This document shows positions 11,691 through 22,700 of a stretch of 64,000 nucleotides of DNA, piece after piece; the first letter of the stretch is position 1; the number at the start of each line of letters is the position of its first letter. The notes below the pieces were generated by a model. That model saw only the letters and a list, made by a program, of their open reading frames with translations. It made no database searches and was not told the origin of the DNA. A program made the position numbers and the translations under genes. The DNA is from Haliclona indistincta (Eukaryota > Porifera > Demospongiae > Haplosclerida > Chalinidae): NCBI GenBank assembly GCA_964017065.1, contig OZ024787.1, positions 12,349,234 through 12,413,233 of the forward strand. Direction: 5' to 3'.

Positions 11691-12797
11691 TCAATCTTCT
11701 CTGTCTTCAGTACATACACTATCATCAAAACTCTTGCTATCATACTTCCTCTTCAAGCCCTTGCGTAGACCAGTACTTTTTTTAGTGTTCTTTTTACAAC
11801 AACGTTTATAATACTCGACATAAGCCCCAGCAGTGGAAAATCCACGGATAGTGAGCCAGAGTTCAATGATCTTGACAAGTAGTGCTTTAGAAGTCTCATC
11901 TTCAAGGGATACTGCACAAACGCACCAGTGAGATAGCACTTTGTCGTCACTAGATATCGAGGAGATGACAGAATCTTTATCAATTCGTCTGGCCCGGAGC
12001 ATAAAGCTTAGTTCTTTTCTCATCTTTTTCTCCATCTCAAAGAACAGCAAATATACTTCATCCTTGATTAAAAAAAGACCACCACGATTAATAGCTTTTG
12101 TCCATTTTCGGGTATAGGAAATAAAACTATCATAGCTTTCATCATCATCATCATTAGATGCCCTCATAGCATGAAGACAGGAAAGTACAGCCTGTTGTTC
12201 GGATGAAGACCAACTGTGCTGTTGGCCCGAGGACTGGAGTTTTGCTATGAGAGAACGAGGAACATAGCCTGCTGCATATCTCAGGGCATTCTCTTCATTG
12301 GCTGAAATCGGCTCTTCAGGTGTTTCACTCGTCACTACAGTAAATGTTGATGTGATCACTTTATCAAATAGTTTCTCGAAGACATACTGCATAAGCAGTG
12401 GATCATCGTCTAGTCCGGCGTGACCAGTGGCGGCTGCACTGCGAGTCACAAACTTCTTCCACACGTCCTTAAGTCTTGCTTGTCTCATTGCATGAAATTC
12501 TCGCCACAACATTTCTTTTGTTTTAGAAAGAGACTTGCAGGACAGAGTGCTTTTGACCACCAGTTGAGTGAGCTCTTGCTGCAATGCTGAGTCCAATTCA
12601 GTGATAGCAATCGTAGTACTGGATAGAATAATTTGGGCTAATTCTCGAGCGGCAGTGGTGCGCTGTGACTGCACAGAAGACAGCTCTTTGCCGTCCGCTA
12701 CTGACTGCAAACAAGTTCCCACGAAGCTAGCGTCAGCAGCGGTCTTAGTAGCGTCACTAGTACTCGTAGTAGCAGTCATAGCGTCTTTTAGTGTCAT
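11691..12797 (-). CDS. Second gene of the P-like element, unknown function
   Basis: An intronless 368-residue frame starting at a real ATG and lying wholly inside the terminal repeats. Visible features are an N-terminal Thr/Ala-rich part, then ENALRYAAGYVPRSL (about 167-181), an acidic DDDDESYDSF patch, RGGLFLIKDEVYLLFFEMEK, IELWLTIRGFSTAGAYVEYYK, and a lysine/arginine-rich C-terminus with a CC pair. I recall proteins with this RYAAGY...RGG...TIRGFS pattern in other transposon-rich invertebrate genomes, but cannot name a domain. It is not a transposase by any motif I know. Being convergent with the transposase and having an undamaged frame, it is probably an accessory protein of the element, for example for regulation, target choice or DNA binding. 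That role is inference. Confidence 0.7.
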   Translation of the reverse strand: MTLKDAMTATTSTSDATKTAADASFVGTCLQSVADGKELSSVQSQRTTAARELAQIILSSTTIAITELDSALQQELTQLVVKSTLSCKSLSKTKEMLWREFHAMRQARLKDVWKKFVTRSAAATGHAGLDDDPLLMQYVFEKLFDKVITSTFTVVTSETPEEPISANEENALRYAAGYVPRSLIAKLQSSGQQHSWSSSEQQAVLSCLHAMRASNDDDDESYDSFISYTRKWTKAINRGGLFLIKDEVYLLFFEMEKKMRKELSFMLRARRIDKDSVISSISSDDKVLSHWCVCAVSLEDETSKALLVKIIELWLTIRGFSTAGAYVEYYKRCCKKNTKKSTGLRKGLKRKYDSKSFDDSVCTEDRED

Positions 12798-12852
12798 AAA
12801 TTTACGGACAAATACGGACCAACCGAGGCACGGATTAGTCAGCGGATACTAC

Positions 12853-12886
12853 GCGTTTCCAATCCCTCTGGGCTCTAATATCTATG
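12853..12886 (-). repeat. Right terminal inverted repeat of P-like element
   Basis: On the minus strand it reads CATAGATATTAGAGCCC and then GATTGGAAACGC. It is followed by the second CTGGAGC at 12887-12893. Confidence 0.75.
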
Positions 12887-13323
12887 CTGGAGCACTCCAT
12901 CAGGACTGAAGTCTCCTAAGCTCAGCCTAATATCTGCTGCTTGACCTATTAATAGTATCGCAGTATTATCTATTCTCCAAACACCCAGTTGAGGATAGTC
13001 GACTAGACCGCCTCCTGCTGCCCTTACATCCACTGCAACCATCACACCAGTAATGCTCCCACTACAGGTGAAGTTCAGTCCGGGCCATACTCTCAGTCCG
13101 TGATAAACAAAGTTGTCTGAGACTTGATTGTCGTTAGTAATCTTCTCAGCTCTCTCCTTGAGTAGATCCAGCTGCATGAACCCGCTCGTGCAACCAGACA
13201 CAGCTATAGCCCATAGAGAACACCATCACACATGAAGGGCGGGGCTCGTTTAGTCTCACCTTTGCAGCAAAGAAGCGCGCACAGCAGCAACAGCAACGGG
13301 ACAGTTGCTCTTTGTAGTAGCAT

Positions 13324-13470
13324 GCTCAAGTTTTACAATAATTATTTCGCCGTCTGTTGCTACTTTGAACGCAACCCCCGTCAGCCAGAATACCACCCAA
13401 CAGAGTTACTAGGCAATCAGGTCTTGCACAAGCATGATTACGTCAATGAATTTCATTATTGGTTTGTCAG
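13324..13470 (-). promoter_or_regulatory. Upstream block of receptor gene B
   Basis: Matches the region 5' of gene A (6311-6440), including a GTCTTGCACAAGCATGATTA stretch. It is the probable promoter-proximal region of both copies. Confidence 0.4.
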
Positions 13471-13644
13471 TAACTCTATTCATCGTATTGTAGTGTTCAT
13501 TAGCTTTGGCACTTCAATATAATTATCTTTCAGTATAAATCCAGCTTCGCTACGTTTCTGATTATTTTTACTCCTGGATCGACTTATTATTTGATTTCTG
13601 TTCTCTAAACCAGCTGCAGCCCTGCCAGCCCAGTCTGTGCTATC

Positions 13645-14021
13645 CTAAATGAATATCATTATAACTTATTACATAGTACGTCATCTTTGACCAATCGGAT
13701 TGCTCTATTCGAGGGCATTAATGTAGGTTATTGACCGCGCGTAGCGTCTTCTATAGCAACAGACCGTTGCGTCTTTGCGAGTTTGAAAAATTCGCGATGT
13801 TATTGCGCTCACAGTGATGAACTATGTAATAAATCATTTATTGCCCTACACAACTCGGGCATTAACCGACATTAATGACCTCGGGAAAGTCGCTTGCCCT
13901 CGTACAGTCTCGGGCTGCGCCCTCGACCGTTACTCGGGCAACCGACTTTCCCGCGGTCATTAATGTCGGTTAATGCCCTCGCGTGAGGGCAATAACTAAT
14001 ACTAAATGAATATCATTATAA
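13645..14021. mobile_element. Composite palindromic MITE between 20-bp direct repeats
   Basis: A 20-base direct repeat beginning CTAAATGAATATC occurs at 13645-13664 and 14002-14021. Between them, TTATTACATAGT...GTCATC at 13666-13685 pairs with 13816-13832. A long hairpin has arms 13856-13899 and 13936-13982, with shared ATTAATGTCGGTTAATGCCC on the inverse strand. No coding content. Confidence 0.5.
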
Positions 14022-14045
14022 TAATTAACAACATACACACACCCA

Positions 14046-17000
14046 TTAATAAATCTCATTATTGTTCTTCTTTAGCTTTTTGTTCAGCATAGCCAGCCTA
14101 AGAGCATAGTCATCTGTACTTTGAAACAATCCCTGCAGCAAAAAATTAATAATTGGCAAAAGGAACATAATTGTTATATTTCATAATAATTTCATAATAA
14201 TTATATAGGGCATACACAAAATGCAGTGTGATTCTCTTGCATTCGAACACCAGTTAACAATCAACATTCAACAGGTACAATGTAGTAGTTCGTTGCAGGT
14301 TTGTTGCTTTGGCAGACATGATATTGCCTTCCACGTGATGGGAGTTGCCGCAGGGCACATGGATTAATTATTGGGAACATTTTTAGAGGAAAAACGCTGA
14401 CATATTGACACACATTCAATCACACACACAAACATTCCCAGCGACGATGTGGGTGGTTGTCACGATCAATGTAGGGCTTGCTCAGGCTTGCCCTAATTAT
14501 ATGGAAGTTACTAAAAACACACGACCGCCATCTTTGGATTTCGCCGTTATACGGGGTAGTCTGAGTTACATGCCCCCTTGTTAATATGAGCTCCTGTCAG
14601 CATTCACGAGGTTAAATTGCAGCAAAATCAAAGAGTTGCATGCAATGCAATGTCATGCGGTATAAGGACACCATTATAATGCAAGTGTACCTGTTATTTC
14701 ATGAAGCCTACAGAATATTGATCATGTGCATTACAGCAAACCGCCATCAGCGAAAAAATCACTGTAGCTCATAGGCTCACCAGCATATGTCTCACTCCTC
14801 CATTAAGAGTAAAGGCAGACCTTCCATGTAGCACACGATGATTATTGACCACATACAGTTCACCAGGAGCCAAATCAAACACAATCTAGACGTGAGCAAA
14901 AATTGAAGCATGCTTATTGCAATTTTTGTCTGCACCTTATTTTTTGATTCTTGAACCATTTTCTGCAGCAGAATGTAAGCATCGTAGTAAGCTTCTAGAA
15001 TGTTCTAAAATAAAGAAATTAATTGTCAATGCACTAACACTATCGCAAATATTTTTCAAAAACCTCATCCATGACCTGAGCACACTCAAACAGTGGATGC
15101 ATCCTTATCAACTCCAACTACAAAAATAGAACCGTGCAGTATACTATTTGAATCAGTAGCATACTTATTCCAGCCACATCTACAGGTGCATACAAGTACA
15201 GGTATTTGCTCACAAGAGACACATGCACAATGTATTCTGTGGATGTTGGTCTGCTTGTGTGACCTATTGGGTCTAAAAATAGGCATTGGAACCGGGGCAC
15301 CAGGGCACGTGCTTGTCTTGGATTTTAGAGACCATTTGTGCAAAGAAGACTTCCATCTCTTTAGCCTCAGTTCTTAAAGGTTTCACAATAACTGTCATGT
15401 ATAAAGCTACAACCGCTGGCGTAGAAGCAAAATCCGAAATAGAAAATTGACAATTCAAAGTACAAATCCGAAGCTATGTCAAAAATATGTGCATAAAGCG
15501 GCAAACTTATGAATATTAACTAGGCCAAATTTTCGCAGGTATACTTTAAATGGAAATGAAAAATCGATGTGTAGGTCGTCATATGCATAATGCATCTTCC
15601 ATGCTATACACTCATGCCGTCAGTGTAAAACATTCGTGTGATCATAACTGTCTATCATGCAACATTACTCTTTTATTCTCATCCAAATCTATGTGTGGAG
15701 ACTTCCAGGTGGTTTGGGCTGTCAGCTTTGTACTACATGACATCAACAACAATTATAAATACTGTTATACTTACAGTTGATCGTGTGGTTACTTATCAAA
15801 GATGACTCTATTCTTGAATTCAATGGAAGTCTTGCTCAGCAGCTCCAGCTGGGTAGGGTGCTACTCTCTCATTTCTTCTACCACACCGTATCCATCCAGC
15901 AGCTCACTCACACCTCCTGTTACACAGTCATCTTTTCTGTGCATGAATAATAAAACCATTCTCAAAGATTATTTCACTTTTTGCACATCTAACGCAGTGC
16001 TATAATTTTTTTCTGACTTTTAGAGTTCAAAAAGTTCATAGACAACTCAAAACATGCTTCACTGTTGATTGTAAAATGTGTACACAAAATAAAAATAACA
16101 ATTATTTATTTTTACATTAATTGACATGACCTGCATGTTGGTGGCATCAATACCGTATTTCTTCAAAAAATTCGGCAGCACAAAATAAACAATTTCAGAT
16201 TTACTTGCCCAACATTTGAAGATTATTGTGGCAGAAGCGCCGAATTATTGGAGGTGTGGCAACGAGAACATATTCGAACAAGAATGCGTCTACTGTTTTA
16301 TAACAGCTCTTTTCTACAACGTAAAGGACTTTTCACATTGGGATAGCTGTTGGCTGACTATGATGAATAACTAAAGTACTCGCTGAAAGTTTAGCACCAA
16401 CAAATAAGGTGCCGAATAACACTAGGAGATGCGGGTTATTTGAGAAAAATATGGTACCTGTAACAGTGTAACATCATGATTCCGGGAGGGCAATGACAGT
16501 ACGACAGGTCAGTGTGCAGAGGAAGTGCTGAGTCTGTATATGATATATCGATAGGTCCATCGTCAATACTGATAACTGGATACACCTGAAAGACATAAAA
16601 TCTCAGGTTTTGACCAATTGCCTTTGGTGGAATTCACACTTCGTTCAGAAGTCATTAAGATGTACTTGAGTCTACACCTTCTGGCAGTCAAGAGCTTTGC
16701 ATTCACCAATTGCAGAAAGCCTGTGGAGGGCAACTTCTTGTTGTGCTCTAAGGTTCACTCATATAAACGCAAAGTCTTGACTCTCAGAGGCTGCAGCCTC
16801 GATAAGTGAAAATGAGCAATCTAGTGACATTTTAATCATTTCTGAACGAGGTGAGAGTTCACACCAAAGGCATCTACACAATAATAACGATGCCCTATTA
16901 TACTGCGTTGGCATAAGACCAATACAATATACATAATATCGCATAAGAAACACATAATTTTTTACCTCTCCGAATCTGATGTTTCCCTGTACTGGCCCCG

Positions 17001-19682
17001 ACCTTTCAGCCAACTGAATAATTATTAAGAAATGATGTACAGTTGAAATTAAATGCAGTACCTCTCTGATGGAATTCTGTTTACTGGGTACTCCCTTGAC
17101 TAAACACATACCATATATCTGCATATTCATTAGAAATCTAATGTATTAACCACAGCAATACAGTGTAAAGATCACTGGACATACTTACTTCCAATGTACT
17201 TCATCACTCTCCATTACTTCAGTGAAATTCACATCAGGAATAGTTTTCTAAAATTAAAAACATACAGAGCATGTGTCAAAAAAACTTTCCATTTACAATA
17301 GATCATCGTCTGTACTTAAACAACAAAGCGATTGACGGATGTGGTAAAGTTGAGCTACATATTGGTTGTTCAGTCTATCGTCATGGCTACACCTAGTTTC
17401 CTGCCTTAATTGGCGGTGGTCATGGCACTCAATGGAAGACTGTCTCAACTGTGTAGTATCTCTTGGAGAGTAAAAATTCGAAAGAAAAAAGTGATGAATT
17501 TTCAACCAAGACTGAAACAGAATAAGGGCAAAATTCTCTAAAGATAGACGAACATAATGATATATAGTAGGAGGAGTCTGCATGTTGGGGTTAAACTTGT
17601 GTCTCTGGGTATTATACTACACCCATGCTCTACCTCTTGAGCATGACACACATAAAAAGTGTCTCACTACCATTGACTCAAGGATCACATGTACCTGGCA
17701 TACCAGGGCACCTGTGCACTAAGTAGACGCTATGCAACCTCCTTTGGTCAGGCAAAGAACTAGCAAGAGGACCGGCTTTAACTCTAACGCAGGTGTGAGC
17801 ACCACCAACGCCTTTCATGGTTAAAACAACCAGTGTACTTTTCCTTTATAATAATATTATGCCCATGGCAACATTATTATAAAGAAACCTACCGAGGAGG
17901 AGGGGCTATAGTGTTGTACATAATCAGCCCATGATTGAATGGCTTCTTAGGTTTAAGCATACATAATACAACTTACTGCTGTTTTTCGTTGTGGTGCTCA
18001 GTCTGTCTCCTTTTCTTGTCACAGGAGTAATCATTGTCCCGTAACCACTGAATTGGAAAGTGTCCAGTGTGACTCCATTGACCAGCCTCCCATTTCACAT
18101 CAATCCTATTGTCTGTTGTGATATCATAGACGGTGAAACAAATCACTTTTGCAAGTAGCTGTATTTTCCTAGCAATGGGCATTCGTGCAGGCAGAGTCGC
18201 TGCGTGCAGTTTGCTTGCCTATTGATAGGCATCGAATATAGCAAATTTCAGCAATGCAGTGTTAGCCATCGCGGAGCTACGAGCTCGCCCTGTGAAGACT
18301 AAGCACGATCGATTGTAAACACTCTTTCTTTAGTTGTGAGAAAGGTACGAAGCTAAAACTGCTCGAGCATGCTCATCTGCCATCTGTGCAGGAATCCATG
18401 CGATGTTTTCGCCGAGCGCTGCTCGTACGCGATATTACAGCTATGTGGTGCCAGACAGCACAGCTTGCGTTGCTGTAATATTGCGTACGAGCAGCACCAT
18501 TCCAGCTTTGCCAACTCTCTCAAGAGCCTATTTTACAGCGTCATTGAAGGTATCGGTAGCAGTAACAGTAGCACTAGTCATTAGAGAGATTAAGTTTTTA
18601 TTACCTGTACGTGTAACGTGCACGCGTAACGTGTAAAAGATCACGTGAGCGCTACAATAAGTGGGCTGGGCTGGCTTACCCGTTGATTTTACCCGTACAG
18701 TGCGTGTAGACCACTGTCTACGGGTTGGCAGTTTACCTGTGGATTTTGTTGCTCAAAGTTTCATCAATTCCACGTTTGTTACAGATGTATGTGTAGCTTG
18801 ATTCCTGCTCTACATGCTCGACTTTTCGAAACGCCGATACGAGCTGTCCTTCGCCCGTACAAGTCGTCAGGGCAGGAACGACCATGGCTCATCAAGCTGC
18901 TGGATAGTTTGTCGAGCTACAAGCGTTTTGTTTATCCTTTGAACCATGCTCAACGCGAATCCTGGTCGTCTCTTGTCTTCTTAGCTACACACCCGAGCGC
19001 TCTGCTACATGCTCGAGTACAGGTATTACCCGCTACGCCTGCAAAACTTAATCGCCGTTAGTAGCCTGCCTGTGACGTCTAACGCGAGTCGTCTACAGGT
19101 TACACGTTACGCGTTCGTAAAACTTAACCTCTCTATTGTTGATGTAAATCATATGGACTTGTCATCCGGCTCCACGCACAGGCCGGAAATACCTCCACTC
19201 ACAGGCCGGAAATAGTCAGACCTTGTCATCCGCCTACTCCACGCACAGGCCGGAAATCTCAATCACAGGCCGGAAGCTTCCATAAAGCTCCACCAAAGGT
19301 AGCACTATCTGGAGATTGCTTGGAAGATAGCTGATGCTCCTTGGCAGTCCTTGCTCCTGATGCTGGCGCTGCCCTTTAGCCGTCTTCACGTGTAAGTTAT
19401 TACTGTACGTATACCTAGTCTCCATACTATAATGTGTAGTGTATGTTGTGTGTGTACGTGCCTGCATAGATAGTAAAGTAATTCAGACCTCCCTAGTGTC
19501 AAAATGCAATGTGTGCATGTACTATGTACATCATGATACTATATAGAGCAAGGTTGATACAATGTAAATAGATGCCTAGTCGATGTGTAGGCATTAGAGG
19601 GTTAAGCATTTTGTTGTGTACGTAGGTAAATATGTGTGTCGTCAATAGCATGACTGTCTTATCCCAGTCTCTTCCTCTTCTC

Positions 19683-19716
<34 letters not shown>

Positions 19717-22700
19717 GCTCTCTGTCTCCTCAATAACCAGTTGCTATACCATATTGTGTGTTGCAGGGTGGCTTCACGTACCAATAGCCGATTCACTTAC
19801 ATAATATGTACTCATACTCTCTCTCACACACTTCATCTCTCAAACTATGTCTGATTGACTGCACTGATGAGATCCGATAGATCGAAACAGTCTGATAACT
19901 CTTGTTAATTGTCGACTGTCTGCAGTTTCAGATTCTATGTTTCTGTTCTCTCTTGTCAATTTTTATTTTGTTCAGCAAAAATTAATGTGTTCAAATGTAT
20001 ATCTGATCATACCATTGTTTCAGCTGTGTTTTATTAATAATGTATTTCACATGTATACTAGCCTCGTTCCCAGGCCACATCCTCCTTCCTCGTTCATCTC
20101 CTCAGCAGTGGGAGTGGGCTGGAGGCGAGGCTAGTACTATACATGAGATAAATGTAGTACAGAGGTATCACATTATTATAGCATGTGAGACATTGCTTTG
20201 AGTTTGACAAACATGAATCAAACGACCTGTATGTGAACTCTGTGATGCAGTTGAATGAGTTTCGTACTGTGTAGCTGGTGAGCAGTGCATAGTGCAACGA
20301 ATATTCCTGTCTCTAGGCAATAAGGATGGAGAATCATTCTATGGTAAGGTAAGCATATCAAGAAGCCAATTGAACACCATTATTATTAAATTCATAATTA
20401 TTTTGTTGCTTTTGTTTCTGTCCTATATTTCTCCATAATTATTGTACGTGCCTGTGTAGAGTAGTTGCTGGGATGTTGTACATTTGCAGAGGATATTTTT
20501 AGCTGCTTGTCTATCAGAACTCCATCAAATCGCCGTTGTAGATTCCATGCTACCTGTCACACGCTTTTATCATTTTGTCTAACTTCAGGAGATGCCAGCG
20601 TTCCCAGTAGGCAGCAAAGTTTCACCAGTTAAATGCAATCAAGAGAGTGATCACTGTAGACCCAACAGATGTACCTACCTCATGGCGAAATAGTTTATCC
20701 AGGCGATCAAACTTACGTATGTGCAAGCATAGCTTTTTCCCTTGTCTTATCAACAATACAATTTTTAAGTAGAATATCTAGCTACATCTGAGACTAAAAC
20801 AGCACTGAACATATGTTACATGCTCACAACTACGTATTTCAGCATGGTTCAGATAGTTTTACCATAAAACTCAACGCTTAATTATTACTAAAAGTTAATG
20901 CATCATAAGATGCATGCAGGATGCAAATCATTATGATTATTAGTAGTAGTCACAGTGTTTTGGTGACTGATAACAGCACTAATCAAGGAGAACACATAAC
21001 TATCACTAACTATCTCTCACTAAACATACTATCACTATACGTACTACTACAGTGCTGCACTGGTATGGTAGGTTGTTCAGTGGTGTTTTGCACTACCAAT
21101 CAGACTGAACCAGACTGAAATTAGCATATTATTATCACTGCCAGGAGAAGGCCCGTATGTTCCTGTGGTCTGTGTGATTAGGCTATGACTCAAGTCCCAG
21201 ATCAGAAATTAATTTTTCCATCAATACAGCCTGGTTCATCTGGACTTGTATGATCACTCTATACATGCCTCTATACTTCTACTCTATACTCATGCCTCTG
21301 CCATATACTCTATACATGCCTCTATACTCATGCCTCTATACTTTACCACAGGTTTTGTTCCTATTGCCTGCCTTTAGTTGCATTCGGTCACATCTATCTA
21401 GTGCTAAGTGCTTTTTGGGAATGATATAGCATTAACAATAAAATCAATTTTGTGTAATGTTTACTTAATTATTAATTATTATCCTTGTTTAATTCTGTTT
21501 TGTGAACAATAACAAGGGCAAAGAACTGCACTCAATCCACCACACAATTTTTTTATCATACACAATACAATAGAGCAATGGTTAGTGAATACTTATAATA
21601 AGGGTGAAATAATAGCTAGAAATGAATAACTAAAATGGAATGAATAGCAAATTAGCCAGCCTGGGAAAGGCAGCATTCTACAACTACAAGTGGTCTGTCA
21701 GAGATAATGACGTGTTGCACGGCTGCCACGAATACAAGTTAAGGCTGAATGTAGGATGAAAGAGAAGGATAATGAGCATCTTAACCAAGCCAGGGTATAC
21801 TGTTGTGAGAATTCTATATATAATAGTTCGAGGTCATCCCTACATATCATTGCCGATCGGCAATAATAATTATTTGATCTGCTGAATGTTGATAAAATTG
21901 TGTTGCCTCTCTTCCCATGCCACCAGTAGTGGAGAAAACAAGAGGGGTAAAAGATCCATTTTTGACTTGTCTGACTCTGTCACCATATTCTGTTTTCTTT
22001 GCTAGTTCATGACGACGATAAAGGCTTGAAATACTGGATTAACGATAGCTCTGCGTGTCTGGATAAAAATCCTAATAATATTGTCAAGAAATGAACATTG
22101 CTGGCATCCCCAGACAATGCTAGCTGCTGTTGCACTGCTGCACTGCTGTTGCACTAGCTGCTGCACTGCTGTTGTACTAGCTGCTGCACTGCTGTTGTAC
22201 TAGCTGCTGCACTACTGTTGTACTAGCTGCTGCACTGCTGCTGTTGTACTAGCTGCTGCACTGCTGTTGTACTAGCTGCTGCACTGCTGTTGTACTAGCT
22301 GCTGCACTGCTGTTGTACTAGCTGCTGCACTACTGTTGTACTAGCTGCTGCACTGCTGCTGTTGTACTAGCTGCTGCACTGCTGTTGTACTAGCTGCTGC
22401 ACTGCTGTTGTACTAGCTGCTGCACTGCTGTTGTACTAGCTGCTGCACTGCTGCTGTTGTACTAGCTGCTGCACTGCTGTTGTACTAGCTGCTGCACTGC
22501 TGTTGTACTAGCTGCTGCACTGCTGCTGTTGTACTAGCTGCTGCACTGCTGTTGTACTAGCTGCTGCACTGCTGTTGTACTAGCTGCTGCACTACTGTTG
22601 TACTAGCTGCTGCACTGCTGCTGTTGTACTAGCTGCTGCACTGCTGTTGTACTAGCTGCTGCACTGCTGTGGTACTAGCTGGCTGCACTGCTGTTGTACT

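Larger units (their letters stand above)
8010..12886 (+). mobile_element. Two-gene P-superfamily DNA transposon, 4,877 bp
   Basis: The ends are inverted repeats. Both begin CATAGATATTAGAG and share GATTGGAAACGC a few bases further in, giving an imperfect terminal repeat of about 33 bases. The element is flanked by the 7-bp duplication CTGGAGC and sits in a coding exon of receptor gene B, so both boundaries are confirmed by comparison with gene A. It contains a six-exon P/THAP9-type transposase gene on plus and a single-exon gene on minus. Their 3' ends converge with about 126 bases between stop codons. P-superfamily elements typically leave 7-8 bp duplications and have terminal repeats near 31 bases, which fits. 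Both genes look intact, so the element may be autonomous. Confidence 0.85.
6524..13323 (-). pseudogene. Receptor gene B, exon 2 split by a P-like transposon
   Basis: Paralogue of gene A in head-to-tail order. The exons are 13260-13323 (signal peptide), exon 2 in two pieces (12894-13203 and 7777-8009), 7219-7725, 7167-6798, 6738-6652 and 6602-6524. Without the 4.9-kb insertion and one copy of the duplicated CTGGAGC, exon 2 would be 543 bases and every exon phase agrees, for a product of about 549 residues. Exon 4 lacks the extra base seen in gene A and reads through to GA|GTAAGC and the tyrosine-bearing final exon. The stalk is shorter than in gene A and the membrane helix is the same. The otherwise clean frame suggests a young insertion. 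As assembled the copy cannot encode the full receptor unless the element is spliced out or absent from the other allele. Confidence 0.7.

Noticed and set aside
17293..17583. Frame between dioxygenase exons 2 and 3 as a missing exon
   Set aside because: No acceptor/donor pair gives the required phase, and the translation does not resemble the family at that position.
19234..19467. A 77-residue frame duplicated at 25833-26066
   Set aside because: It is identical because both lie in the inverted arms of the foldback element, and it has no protein-like motif.
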